A stretch of DNA of 64,000 nt, taken from the NCBI GenBank assembly GCA_021532125.1, contig JADYUX010000001.1:496001-560000 (forward strand), in the 5' to 3' direction. A model generated the notes under the pieces. The model saw only the letters and a list, made by a program, of their open reading frames with translations. It was not told where the DNA came from and did no database searches. This document shows, piece after piece, positions 22,548-30,915 of this stretch (its first letter is position 1; each line of letters begins with the position of its first letter). This DNA is from Arcanobacterium haemolyticum. GTDB lineage: Bacteria > Actinomycetota > Actinomycetes > Actinomycetales > Actinomycetaceae. The translations under genes and the position numbers were made by a program.

Positions 22548-23576
22548 TCACTTCATCTTGGTGCCAGCGGAGCCGAGACGCTCGCAAGCCTCAACCACGC
22601 GGGCGGCCATGCCAGCTTCGGCGACCTTACCCCATGCGCGAGGATCGTACGTCTTCTTGTTGCCAACTTCGCCGTCGATCTTGAGAACGCCGTCGTAGTT
22701 CTTGTACATCCAGTCTGCAACTGGACGGGTGTAGGCGTACTGGGTATCCGTGTCCACGTTCATCTTGATGACACCGTTGGCGACCGCAAGAGCGATTTCC
22801 TCTTCCGTGGAGCCGGAGCCACCGTGCATGACGAGGTCGAACGGACGGTCGGTGTCGAGGCCGTAGTGCTCGGCAACTTCGGTCTGAATCGTGCCGAGAA
22901 GCTCGGGGCGGAGCTTCACGTGGCCGGGCTTGTATGCGCCGTGGACGTTGCCGAAGGTGAGTGCCGTGAGGTAGCGGCCCTTCTCGCCGAGGCCGAGAGC
23001 TTCAACCGTCTTGATTGCATCTGCCGTGGTGGTGTACAGCTTCTCGTTGATCTCGCCGACTACGCCATCTTCTTCGCCACCGACAGCTCCAACCTCGATC
23101 TCGAGGATGGTGCGAGCTGCGACAGCCTTGTCGAGGAGGCGCTTAGCGATCTCAAGGTTCTCGTCGAGCGGGATAGCCGAGCCGTCCCACATGTGCGACT
23201 GGTACCAGGGAAGGCGGCCAGCCTTGACCTCTTCAGCTTCCATCTCCATGATGGCCTCGGTCCAGGACTCAAGGTTCTGCTTGGCGCAGTGATCGGTGTG
23301 GAGAGCGACGGTCACATCGTAGTTCTTGGCGATCTCGCGGGCGTATGCAGCCATGGCGAGAGTGCCAGCAATGCGATCCTTGATCGTGGAGCCGGACCAG
23401 TACTCAGCGCCACCAACCGACACCTGGATAATGCCATCGGACTCTGCGTCTGCGAAGCCGCGGATTGCAGCAGTAAGTGTTTGGGAGGACGTCACGTTGA
23501 TTGCGGGGTAGGCAAACTTGCCAGCCTTCGCGCGGTCGAGCATTTCAGCGTAGACCTCAGGGGTTGCGATAGGCAC
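22548..23576 (-). CDS. fba: Class II fructose-bisphosphate aldolase
   Basis: Zinc-dependent cleavage of fructose-1,6-bisphosphate in glycolysis and its reverse. It has AYPAINVTSSQTL near 22-34, the metal motif ALHTDHCAK at 91-99, and the phosphate-binding MHGGSGSTEEE and NVDTDTQYA stretches. The 342 residues match the actinobacterial form. The start is GTG with AAAGGAG upstream. It is transcribed alone and ends at a hairpin. Confidence 0.97.
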   Translation of the reverse strand: MPIATPEVYAEMLDRAKAGKFAYPAINVTSSQTLTAAIRGFADAESDGIIQVSVGGAEYWSGSTIKDRIAGTLAMAAYAREIAKNYDVTVALHTDHCAKQNLESWTEAIMEMEAEEVKAGRLPWYQSHMWDGSAIPLDENLEIAKRLLDKAVAARTILEIEVGAVGGEEDGVVGEINEKLYTTTADAIKTVEALGLGEKGRYLTALTFGNVHGAYKPGHVKLRPELLGTIQTEVAEHYGLDTDRPFDLVMHGGSGSTEEEIALAVANGVIKMNVDTDTQYAYTRPVADWMYKNYDGVLKIDGEVGNKKTYDPRAWGKVAEAGMAARVVEACERLGSAGTKMK

Positions 23577-23744
23577 AGGAACTCTCCTTTGATTGGTACC
23601 AGGACTCCCCTATTCTCTCATCTTTCGTCGGTCAAGGGGAAAGTCCTAAGGCCTGTACGCGCTCCCAGATTGACGTGGTTCAAGACACAGTTAGGGACGC
23701 TAGGTTGTCGTGGTTAGACGACGACGAACGACGCCCACGATTCA

Positions 23745-24488
23745 TCATTGTCCCGGAGCGGGGCGATGCTGCGCGATCCACCAGTGCATGGCGATTGCCG
23801 CTGCCGCTGCAACGTTGAGTGATCGGGTGGAGCCGTATTGTTCGATTTTGACTGCTTCTCGGCACACGGCTTGGAGCTCAGCGGAGATTCCTGCGGATTC
23901 TTGCCCGAAGACGAGCAGGCAGTTCTCGGGGAGCTGTGCGTGTTCTAACGGAACCGAATGGGGTGGATTATCAATCGCGACGAGCTCGTATCCGTGTTCG
24001 GCTGCCCACGCGGCAAGATCGGCCGGATCTGGGTGATAGTAGATGTTGAGGTAGCGATCGGTGACCATGGCGCCCCGCTTGTTCCAGCGGCGGCGCCCCA
24101 CGATATGAACGCCACCCACATTGAACGCATTACCTGAACGCACAATAGAACCAATGTTGAGATCGTGTTCGAGATTTTCGATGGCGATGTGGAGGGCACT
24201 CCGGCTTGTTTCGAGATCGGCGTGTATCGCTTCGACGCTCCAGTACCGGTACTTGTCGAGGACGTTGCGATGGTCGCCGTATTGGAGAAGCTCGCGGTCG
24301 TAACGTGGGTCGTCTTGCCAGGGTTCTGGCATAGGGCCGACACCAATTTCACGGGCGCCAGGGCGGCGTTCGTATGCCGGGTCGTCAACATCGGTTGATG
24401 CGCGGCGAGGCGCTCCTTCTTCTGCGGGAAGGTGTTCGGTAAAGGTCTCGTCCTGGGCTTCGGACTCGCGTGTATTTTCAGATGTCAT
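23745..24488 (-). CDS. TrmH/SpoU-family RNA 2'-O-methyltransferase
   Basis: A SPOUT-fold methyltransferase with the three family motifs in order: NIGSIVRSGNAFNVGGVHIVG (motif 1), CLLVFGQESAGIS (motif 2) and IEQYGSTRSLNVAAAAAIAM (motif 3, which makes the knot and binds SAM). The first 85 or so residues are an acidic, disordered-looking extension that bears no extra domain I can name. Target RNA (tRNA or rRNA) cannot be decided from the sequence. I chose ATG 24488; a TTG four codons earlier is possible. It follows pyrE, with a hairpin between them. Confidence 0.88.
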   Translation of the reverse strand: MTSENTRESEAQDETFTEHLPAEEGAPRRASTDVDDPAYERRPGAREIGVGPMPEPWQDDPRYDRELLQYGDHRNVLDKYRYWSVEAIHADLETSRSALHIAIENLEHDLNIGSIVRSGNAFNVGGVHIVGRRRWNKRGAMVTDRYLNIYYHPDPADLAAWAAEHGYELVAIDNPPHSVPLEHAQLPENCLLVFGQESAGISAELQAVCREAVKIEQYGSTRSLNVAAAAAIAMHWWIAQHRPAPGQ

Positions 24489-24519
24489 GGCACAAGGCAA
24501 ATGTAGGTAGCGACGAACA

Positions 24520-24552
24520 CGTTACGGGGCATCGCTATGACGCCCCGTAACG
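24520..24552 (-). terminator. Hairpin between pyrE and the methyltransferase gene
   Basis: An 11-bp perfect stem CGTTACGGGGC/GCCCCGTAACG (24520-24530 with 24542-24552) with an 11-base loop. The T-tract on the minus strand is poor (TGTTCGTCG). Confidence 0.6.
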
Positions 24553-24570
24553 GAAATAATCTCGGCGGGC

Positions 24571-25143
24571 TCAGACCTGCGGCTCGAGGCCGAGATCCTC
24601 AAGACCGAGCGCAGCGAGGTAGGGAACTCCGTATGCCTCGATCTTTTCTTTGGCGCCCGTTGCACGATCGACGATAACGGCCACGGCAAGCACGTTTGCG
24701 CCCGCTGCGCGAGCTGCTTCCAGAGCCTGAATCGGCGAGCCGCCTGTGGTTGACGTGTCCTCAAGAATGACGACATTTCGGCCAGCGATATCCGGGCCCT
24801 CGACCTGGCGCTTCATGCCATGATCTTTCGCCTCTTTGCGTACGACAAACGCATCGATATCGAGGCCACGCGAGGCTGCGGCGTGCATGATTGCTGTGGC
24901 AACTGGATCGGCCCCCATCGTGAGGCCGCCGACAGCATCCGCTACGCCAGCTCCCACGCCAGCTTCTTCAAGAACATCGAGCATGACATGCCCGATAAGC
25001 GGCCCTGCTTCGTGGTGGAGGGTGGCGCGGCGCATATCGACGTAGTAGCTGGATGTACGCCCAGACGCCAGAGTGAAGTGGCCGCGCTGGATAGCAAGTT
25101 CATTGACGAGCTCGATGAGCCGTTCGCGCTGAGAATCGTTCAC
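24571..25143 (-). CDS. pyrE: Orotate phosphoribosyltransferase
   Basis: Adds ribose-5-phosphate from PRPP to orotate in pyrimidine synthesis. It contains FTLASGRTSSYYVDMRRATL near the start, FVVRKEAKDHGMKRQVEG (mobile catalytic loop) and the PRPP loop NVVILEDTSTTGGSP. Length is 190 residues, typical of the short actinobacterial type. I chose GTG 25143 (VNDSQRERL) since TAGGCT ends seven bases upstream and there is no ribosome site. ATG 25149 would lie one base from that box, and a frame opening at 25194 is unsupported. No other pyr gene is in the window. Confidence 0.95.
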   Translation of the reverse strand: MNDSQRERLIELVNELAIQRGHFTLASGRTSSYYVDMRRATLHHEAGPLIGHVMLDVLEEAGVGAGVADAVGGLTMGADPVATAIMHAAASRGLDIDAFVVRKEAKDHGMKRQVEGPDIAGRNVVILEDTSTTGGSPIQALEAARAAGANVLAVAVIVDRATGAKEKIEAYGVPYLAALGLEDLGLEPQV

Positions 25144-25150
25144 GCCCATA

Positions 25151-25156
25151 AGCCTA
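25151..25156 (-). promoter_or_regulatory. -10 box for leaderless pyrE
   Basis: TAGGCT on the minus strand, seven bases before GTG 25143. Confidence 0.5.
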
Positions 25157-25225
25157 GCGGGTGCCGGCGACAAAATTCGCAGCGTTCCCCGCACGCTCCC
25201 CTTTTCTCAGGGATATATCACCGGA

Positions 25226-26164
25226 TCACACAGGGAGTTCGTCGCGAGAAATCACAATTCCGTACGCCGCTGACGGTTCGATAACACAGCCGTCGGCGGC
25301 GCCGAGAATGGCTGGGCAATCGGAAAGCCGAATTGTCGCGACGTTCCCCACCGTTCCTGACCTCATGAGGTTGACCGGCGACAAGTAGAGGGGAACAAGA
25401 TGCTTGCCATCGACGAGGATTGTGTCGGCTCCATCGTGAGGGACGTCATCGCCACGTTCGTCGTCGCGCGAAGAAAACGACGACGAATCCCACGCACCCT
25501 TATAGAAGAATCCGCGCTCCGCCAAAGCTGCAAGCGCTTGTTCGCGCGGTATTTGACCGGCGCGGGTGCGCGCCATCGTGAGCATCGTTGCGAGGATTTC
25601 TTCCATGGGTGCGAGGTCGGCTACGGGCAAGTACTCCGGTTTGCTTGCACCCGGTAAGCCGTATATCCAGACGCCACGAAAGTCCGGCTCAGCGAGAGAT
25701 TCGCTGAGGATGGTGAGGAGCCGCCCTTTCGTCATGCGGACCTGTGCAGCAGCCGGTTCGGGAAGTGCACTCGCAAGCGCCTGCGGCGTGAGGAACACAT
25801 GGGCGCACCCAGCAAGGAGATTCGTGTACTCGCCGCGCTCGTCGAGGACAGTTGCGCACGCAACGACGCGATCCCACTGCCCGATCGGGTCAAGACGGAG
25901 GCGAACACCGCGTCCGGCGTCCGTATCAATGTCCGTGAGCGGCCCCTGCAAGGCATCCTGCCAGGGCGCTCGGGGCTCCGCTACAGCTCGACCAGGCGCG
26001 TGCGGAATCGTCGTATCCGTCATCGTTGGCGACGAAGCCGCGCCATGCTCGCGTGACGTTTCAACGAGCGTTGGCACACCATCGTCGTACGTCGATTCAC
26101 GCAGATACGCCGGCACACCGCTAGGTTGAGAGGACGTGCCGGTACCCCGGGGATCGTCGGTCAT
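25226..26164 (-). CDS. Uncharacterised protein, possibly SseB-like
   Basis: A soluble 312-residue protein without signal peptide or membrane segment. The first 80 residues are low-complexity. The C-terminal stretch (HLVPLYLSPVNLMRSG, then ILGAADGCVIEPSAAYGIVISRDEL) has the look of an SseB N-terminal domain, in which a PLFTS-type strand is followed by a non-catalytic NP-x-S loop. This similarity is weak and is my inference. Its ATG overlaps the stop of the SDR gene by four bases, so the two are co-transcribed and coupled. An insert near residues 225-245 is Asp/Ser/Arg-rich. Confidence 0.7.
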   Translation of the reverse strand: MTDDPRGTGTSSQPSGVPAYLRESTYDDGVPTLVETSREHGAASSPTMTDTTIPHAPGRAVAEPRAPWQDALQGPLTDIDTDAGRGVRLRLDPIGQWDRVVACATVLDERGEYTNLLAGCAHVFLTPQALASALPEPAAAQVRMTKGRLLTILSESLAEPDFRGVWIYGLPGASKPEYLPVADLAPMEEILATMLTMARTRAGQIPREQALAALAERGFFYKGAWDSSSFSSRDDERGDDVPHDGADTILVDGKHLVPLYLSPVNLMRSGTVGNVATIRLSDCPAILGAADGCVIEPSAAYGIVISRDELPV

Positions 26165-26961
26165 GCACGCCCAGATTCGCGCGGAGAGATACCAGCCATC
26201 CGTCCAGAACGGCCCGGCCCAGCAAAAGCTCGAATCAAGGAACGCGGGGCCGCACGCAGAACTGCAGCAACCGCCTTATAGCGGATCGACGGAGTGACGA
26301 TCACTGTGCCGCGACGAACAGCATCAATCGCCACGCGAGCCACGTAGTTCGCCGACATAAATGCAAAGTTCGACCACTGGGACGAATCCACATGTGAACG
26401 CTCATGGAATTCCGTGTGGACGAGGCCCGGGCAGACGGCTGTCACATGAACGCCGCGGCCATTGAGATCGGCGGCGAGGCCTTCAGTGAATGTGCGCACC
26501 CATGCCTTATGCGCCGAGTAGGTACCCTGAACCGTGAGCGACGTAATCGATGACACGTTAAGGATTCCACCCCACCCGCGTTCTGCCATGACAGATGCAG
26601 CAGCATGGCATGTGATGAGCACGGCGCGCACCATTGTGTCGAGAGCTGCAAGTTCGCGCTCTAACGAACCACCCGTAAATTCTTGGCCAAGGCCAAACCC
26701 TGCATTGTTGACGAGAAGACCGATTGGGCGCTCACTATCTTTCAGCCGCTCCGCCACTGCCTCAGCGCCTTCAAGTGTCGAGAGGTCAGCTTGGAAAATT
26801 TCGACCTGCACGCCTGCGGTCTGGCGAATCTCGGCGGCAATAGATTCCAAACGTTCGAGATTGCGCGCGACGAGCACGAGGTCATTATGTTCGGCTGCAA
26901 GCTCCCAGGCGATCTCAAGACCGATACCTGAAGTTGCCCCGGTAATTAATGCACTACCCAT
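26161..26961 (-). CDS. Short-chain dehydrogenase/reductase
   Basis: A classical SDR with the cofactor loop TGATSGIG at 7-14, NNAG at 85-88, a catalytic serine at 138 or 139 and the YxxxK pair Tyr148-Lys152. LVARNLERLES after the second strand suggests NADP. It resembles the YqjQ/DltE-type SDRs with a basic C-terminal tail (AAPRSLIRAF...). Substrate unknown. No ribosome site precedes the ATG; TACTCT lies six bases upstream, consistent with a leaderless mRNA. It heads a two-gene operon with the SseB-like gene. Confidence 0.88.
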   Translation of the reverse strand: MGSALITGATSGIGLEIAWELAAEHNDLVLVARNLERLESIAAEIRQTAGVQVEIFQADLSTLEGAEAVAERLKDSERPIGLLVNNAGFGLGQEFTGGSLERELAALDTMVRAVLITCHAAASVMAERGWGGILNVSSITSLTVQGTYSAHKAWVRTFTEGLAADLNGRGVHVTAVCPGLVHTEFHERSHVDSSQWSNFAFMSANYVARVAIDAVRRGTVIVTPSIRYKAVAAVLRAAPRSLIRAFAGPGRSGRMAGISPRESGRA

Positions 26962-26967
26962 ACGTCA

Positions 26968-26973
26968 AGAGTA
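26968..26973 (-). promoter_or_regulatory. -10 box for the leaderless SDR gene
   Basis: TACTCT on the minus strand, six bases before the ATG at 26961. Confidence 0.5.
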
Positions 26974-27129
26974 GCGAATTGCCGGCAATACCTAACTACT
27001 CATGTGACGCTGACAATGCCGCGTCCGCTCACCGCGATCATGGGTTCTAACCCTGGGTCGTTACGACGTGCAATGGGCCGTGGAAGTGCCGCGTGGTATC
27101 CGCAGCGTGGAGCACGTTCAGGCTGTCTG

Positions 27130-27161
27130 CATGGGGAACAAGCACTAGGCTTGTCCCCATG
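27130..27161 (+). promoter_or_regulatory. -10 box and overlapping dyad at the exonuclease III start
   Basis: TAGGCT at 27146-27151 lies seven bases before the ATG at 27159. Arms 27130-27142 and 27150-27161 form a 12-pair inverted repeat with one bulged A, so the dyad covers the -10 box, start site and initiator codon. Confidence 0.45.
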
Positions 27162-27947
27162 AAGATGGCGACGTGGAACATTAATTCGGTGCGGGCGCGG
27201 GCCGATCGCGCGATCGGGGTGCTTGAGCGTTGGGATCTCGATGTTCTCCTTGTGCAGGAGACGAAGTGTAAGCCGGAGCAGTTCCCTGTGGAGCCTTTCG
27301 AGGCCGCCGGGTATGAGGTCGCGGCTGTCGGCCTCAATCAGTGGAACGGAGTGGCGATTGTGTCGCGTGTGGGGATCGACGATGTGCGCACCTCGTTCCC
27401 TGGTCAGCCGGGTTTCGCGAAGTCGGGTGAGCCTGTTGTGGAGGCTCGCGCGATCGGCGCGCGCTGCGGTGGGTTGGATCTGTGGAGTGTGTATGTGCCT
27501 AATGGTCGGGCGCTTGGCGATCCACATTATGCGTACAAGTTGGAGTTTCTCGACCGCCTAGCGACGGTGTCGGGCGAGTGGTTAGCTGCCGATCCGGAGA
27601 GCCAGATCATGCTCGCGGGTGACTGGAATGTTGCTCCGCTTGATTCAGATGTGTGGGATATGGCTGCATTTTCGGACGACATTTACGTGACGGACGCTGA
27701 GCGGACCGCTTTCAACTCCTTCGCACGGTCAGGCTTCGAGGAAGTTACGCGGGAGGCTGACGGAGCGGATTACACATTCTGGGATTACCAGCGCCTTCGT
27801 TTCCCCAAGAACGAGGGGATGCGCATTGATTTCGCATGGGCGAGCCCGGCTCTGGCGCGCCGCGTCCGTGGTGCTCACATCGATCGTGATGAGCGTAAGG
27901 GCAAGGGCGCATCAGATCATGTTCCGGTGATCGTGGAGATTGATTGA
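27159..27947 (+). CDS. xth: Exodeoxyribonuclease III
   Basis: AP endonuclease and 3'-5' exonuclease of base-excision repair. The endonuclease/exonuclease/phosphatase fold is clear: ATWNINSVRAR near 3-13 (metal and Asn), LLVQETKC with the metal-binding glutamate near 35, LAGDWNVAPLDSDVWD, FWDYQRLRFPKNEGMRIDF, and a C-terminal SDHVPV with the catalytic histidine. The 262-residue length is normal. I placed the start at ATG 27159 (MKMATWNINS), where a -10 box lies seven bases upstream; an upstream extension of 22 codons does not resemble the family. Confidence 0.94.
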   Translation: MKMATWNINSVRARADRAIGVLERWDLDVLLVQETKCKPEQFPVEPFEAAGYEVAAVGLNQWNGVAIVSRVGIDDVRTSFPGQPGFAKSGEPVVEARAIGARCGGLDLWSVYVPNGRALGDPHYAYKLEFLDRLATVSGEWLAADPESQIMLAGDWNVAPLDSDVWDMAAFSDDIYVTDAERTAFNSFARSGFEEVTREADGADYTFWDYQRLRFPKNEGMRIDFAWASPALARRVRGAHIDRDERKGKGASDHVPVIVEID

Positions 27948-27958
27948 CGACGACGTAG

Positions 27959-27984
27959 CGACGACGCGGTGTGTTTCGTCGTCG
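27959..27984 (+). terminator. Possible terminator after exonuclease III
   Basis: An 8-bp stem CGACGACG/CGTCGTCG (27959-27966 with 27977-27984) and a weak TGTAATCGTTATT tail. The arms are also copies of the TCGTCG-type word common in this window. Confidence 0.4.
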
Positions 27985-28035
27985 TGTAATCGTTATTATC
28001 GCCACGGAATATAGCCATCCATTAACCTACTGGCA

Positions 28036-28041
28036 TAGTCT
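28036..28041 (+). promoter_or_regulatory. -10 box for the leaderless aldo/keto reductase gene
   Basis: TAGTCT, six bases before the ATG at 28048, with no ribosome site. Confidence 0.5.
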
Positions 28042-28047
28042 GTTTTT

Positions 28048-29019
28048 ATGGCTACTAATACTTCCGCTCTCGCTTCAAGCGGCATTGAACTTTCTCGTAT
28101 CACCCTTGGCGGTAACACGTTCGGGTGGACGTCCGACGCCGAAACGTCCTTCGTCGTCCTCGACGCTTACACGCAGGCCGGCGGCAATTCCATCGACACC
28201 GCCGACGTCTATTCAGCATGGGCACCCGGCAATGCTGGCGGGGAGTCGGAGACGATCCTCGGGCAGTGGCTAGCAGCCCGTGGCCGCACATCCGGGTCGG
28301 GGCGCGACGAGCTTGTGATTACGACGAAGGTCTCGCAGCACCCGCAGTTCCAAGGTCTCTCGCCTGAGAATGTCTCGAAGGCTATCGACGCTTCACTTGA
28401 ACGCCTCGGCCTTGACCATGTGGACATCTACTATGCCCATTTCGACGACGACACCCAGAGTGTCGCCGATATGGCTCAAGCATTCTCGAATGTCGTCGAA
28501 GCAGGCAAGGCTCGCGTGATCGGCCTGTCGAATTTCTCCGCCTCTCGTATGCGCGAATGGCTAGAGTACTCGTCGGCGAACGGGCTCACTGTGCCGGTTA
28601 TTCTGCAGCAGCAGTACTCGCTCGTCGAGCGCGCAACTTTCGAGAGCGACTACGCCCCCATCGCTAAGGAATTCAACCTGGCAACTGAAAGCTACTACGC
28701 TCTCGCTTCTGGCTTCCTCACTGGCAAGTACCGCACTCTCGACGATGCGAATGCGAATGCTGCACGTGGAAGTGCCGTCTCAAAGTATGTGACGAGTGAA
28801 GGTATTGCCCTCGTCGATACGATGGCAGAGATTGCTTCCCAGACAGGCAGCTCGATCACTGCTGTTCGCCTCGCATGGCAGATCGCCCGCGGCGTGACCT
28901 CCCCGATCGCTTCGGCCCGCGTACCCGAGCAGCTTCCCGCCATCCTGGAAGCTCTTCAGCTCAACCTGACATCCGATCAGGTCGACGCGCTCGATAAGGC
29001 GTCGGCACCCTTCGCCTAG
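28048..29019 (+). CDS. Aldo/keto reductase
   Basis: NADPH-dependent oxidoreductase on a TIM barrel. The catalytic tetrad is visible as Asp50, Tyr55, Lys94 and His131 (DTADVYS, ITTK, YYAHFDDD). GLSNFSASRM and the cofactor-binding C-terminal part (SPIASARVPEQL) fit the YajO/YhdN-like subgroup. Length 323 residues. Physiological substrate unknown. It stands alone, with a probable leaderless start and a strong terminator directly after it. Confidence 0.92.
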   Translation: MATNTSALASSGIELSRITLGGNTFGWTSDAETSFVVLDAYTQAGGNSIDTADVYSAWAPGNAGGESETILGQWLAARGRTSGSGRDELVITTKVSQHPQFQGLSPENVSKAIDASLERLGLDHVDIYYAHFDDDTQSVADMAQAFSNVVEAGKARVIGLSNFSASRMREWLEYSSANGLTVPVILQQQYSLVERATFESDYAPIAKEFNLATESYYALASGFLTGKYRTLDDANANAARGSAVSKYVTSEGIALVDTMAEIASQTGSSITAVRLAWQIARGVTSPIASARVPEQLPAILEALQLNLTSDQVDALDKASAPFA

Positions 29020-29044
29020 AAAGCGGAAACCCTCGAAGGCGCGA

Positions 29045-29073
29045 AAGGCGGCTACATCTGTAGCCGCCTTTTT
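29045..29073 (+). terminator. Rho-independent terminator after the aldo/keto reductase gene
   Basis: Complementary arms AAGGCGGCTACA (29045-29056) and TGTAGCCGCCTT (29059-29070) followed by a T run to 29073. It is the most classical terminator in the window. Confidence 0.9.
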
Positions 29074-29099
29074 ACATGCTCGCTGAGATCTTCGTGTCT

Positions 29100-29876
29100 T
29101 TAGATGAGCTCGACAAGCTCACCGATCCCGTTGTGAATGTAATCCGGACGGAAGGCGAACTGTTCGATCTGAGCCCGAGTAGTCGATCCGGAAAGCACAA
29201 GGTGGGTCTGGAGGCCCGATTCCATGCCTGCGAGAATGTCGGTATCCATGCGGTCGCCGACGAGCGCTGTATCCTCCGAATGAGCATCAATCTTGTTGAG
29301 GCCCTTGCGGAGCATGACAGGGTTTGGCTTACCAACGTAGTAGGGAACCTTGCCAGTGGCTGCCGTGATCATTGCAGCGATCGCACCCGTCGCCGGGATA
29401 GGGCCGTCGGCCGATGGACCGGTGACGTCAGGGTTCGTCGCAATAAAACGGGCGCCGTCGCCAATGAGGCGAATTGCTTGGGTGAGGGCCTCGATGGAGT
29501 ATGTGCGCGTCTCACCGAGAACGACGACGTCGGGTCGGTCGTTTGTCATGATGAAGCCCTGCTCGTACATGGCGGTGGTGAGGCCGGCCTCGCCAACGAC
29601 GTATGCCCGCCGGCGCTCCGACTGCGTTGCCAGGAAAGTTGCCGTTGCGAGGGCAGAGGTCCAGATGTTCTCCTCCGGCACTTCGAGGCCGGCCGTTTCT
29701 AGGCGAGCCGAAAGATCGCGGGGAGTGAAGATCGAATTATTCGTGAGGACAAGAAATGGAATCTCGCGCTCACGCAAAGTCGTAATAAATTCCTTTGCTC
29801 CAGGAAGTGCATACTCTTCGTGAATGAGCACGCCATCCATGTCAGTGAGCCAATTTTTGATTTCTCTGTTGTTCAC
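29100..29876 (-). CDS. HAD-superfamily phosphatase, NagD/4-nitrophenylphosphatase type
   Basis: Motif I is LTDMDGVL (nucleophile Asp12), motif II is LTNNS, and motif IV is ALVGDRMDTDILAGMESG. The cap region between is of the C2 type, as in NagD and related nucleotide or sugar phosphatases. The 258-residue length is normal. I chose GTG 29876 because TAAGCT lies seven bases upstream and no ribosome site exists; a GTG eight codons earlier would place that box inside the gene. Specific substrate unknown. Confidence 0.88.
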   Translation of the reverse strand: MNNREIKNWLTDMDGVLIHEEYALPGAKEFITTLREREIPFLVLTNNSIFTPRDLSARLETAGLEVPEENIWTSALATATFLATQSERRRAYVVGEAGLTTAMYEQGFIMTNDRPDVVVLGETRTYSIEALTQAIRLIGDGARFIATNPDVTGPSADGPIPATGAIAAMITAATGKVPYYVGKPNPVMLRKGLNKIDAHSEDTALVGDRMDTDILAGMESGLQTHLVLSGSTTRAQIEQFAFRPDYIHNGIGELVELI

Positions 29877-29883
29877 AACTCCC

Positions 29884-29889
29884 AGCTTA
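29884..29889 (-). promoter_or_regulatory. -10 box for the leaderless HAD phosphatase gene
   Basis: TAAGCT on the minus strand, seven bases before GTG 29876. Confidence 0.5.
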
Positions 29890-30050
29890 GAGTGTTCCAC
29901 GCGCTAGTGTCAGCGCCACAGGATAATTCGTCGAATTTCCATGCATGAGGTGAACTTTTGCCTCGACGATAACTGTGTCATTCACGTGGGCGGCCACCTC
30001 AGCGGCTATTCTTCCGAGCCGTCCATCACCCGCCGTGGCACACTTGTGGG

Positions 30051-30851
30051 GTGAGCGAAACACTGATGCCGATTCCGTTTAGCTACTCATTGGCGGTTGT
30101 AGGAGGGCAGTCTCCGAAGGAGATCTATAGTGAGGGAGACACGAGTGCAGTGTTTCCCCTTGCCTCAGTGACGAAGCTGCTCGCCGCGTGGTCCACGCTC
30201 GTCGCCCTTGATCGTGGGTTGATCGACTTGCGCGACCCGGCCGGACCAGAAGGCTCAACAATTCGCCATCTTCTTGCCCATGCCTCCGGCGTTCCTTTCG
30301 ACAAGGGCGCTATTCTTGCACGCCCCGGTGATCGCCGTATCTATTCCAACCGCGGAATTGAGCTGCTCGGTGACGCTGTGGCATCCCGGGTTGGGATGCC
30401 GATCCAGGAGTGGATTCTTCAGTCTGTTCTTCGCCCACTTGGGATGGATTCGACGACGATTCCCGGATCACCCGCATATTCTGGCCGTAGCTGTGTTGCC
30501 GACTTGGAATTGTTTGCCGCAGAAGTGATGGCACCGCGACTTGTGAGCACAATAGCTGGCGCCGCAGCTCGAACTGTTCAATTCCCCGGACTTTCGGGAA
30601 TACTCCCGGGTTTTGGTAGGCAAGCGACGAACGACTGGGGCCTCGGTTTCGAGATTCGCGACCACAAGGATCCCCATTGGACCGGCAGCGATTTCTCGCC
30701 TCGCACGTATGGACATTTCGGGCAGGCGGGATCATTTTTGTGGATCGATCCCACGGTTCGACGAGCCGGAATTTTCCTCGGCGAGAAGCCCTTTGGCAAC
30801 ACCCACAGGCGCATATGGCCCGATCTGACCAACAGGATGCGCGCACTGTGA
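30051..30851 (+). CDS. Serine hydrolase of the class C beta-lactamase/PBP-like family
   Basis: The 266-residue protein has S39-V-T-K42 (SxxK), Y98-S-N100 (YxN) and LLAHASGVPF between them, which is the usual layout of the family. The third motif is altered to GHFGQAGSF, where KTG or HxG would be expected. No signal peptide is seen, so it may be cytosolic; it is shorter than true beta-lactamases and more likely an esterase or peptidase. The GTG start is uncertain: an ATG five codons later is possible. Confidence 0.82.
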   Translation: MSETLMPIPFSYSLAVVGGQSPKEIYSEGDTSAVFPLASVTKLLAAWSTLVALDRGLIDLRDPAGPEGSTIRHLLAHASGVPFDKGAILARPGDRRIYSNRGIELLGDAVASRVGMPIQEWILQSVLRPLGMDSTTIPGSPAYSGRSCVADLELFAAEVMAPRLVSTIAGAAARTVQFPGLSGILPGFGRQATNDWGLGFEIRDHKDPHWTGSDFSPRTYGHFGQAGSFLWIDPTVRRAGIFLGEKPFGNTHRRIWPDLTNRMRAL

Positions 30852-30856
30852 GAGTT

Positions 30857-30885
30857 CGGGGCGTGAGGTACAACCCCACGCCCCG
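30857..30885. terminator. Hairpin between convergent serine hydrolase and clpB
   Basis: A 9-bp stem CGGGGCGTG/CACGCCCCG (30857-30865 with 30877-30885). It can serve both transcripts, and there is no T-run. Confidence 0.5.
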
Positions 30886-30915
30886 GCGAAACCCTACGAG
30901 CTCTCAGCTCCCTGG

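Noticed and set aside
27020-27075. tRNA T-arm-like GGGTTCTAACCC
   Set aside because: No acceptor, D or anticodon stems can be built around it.
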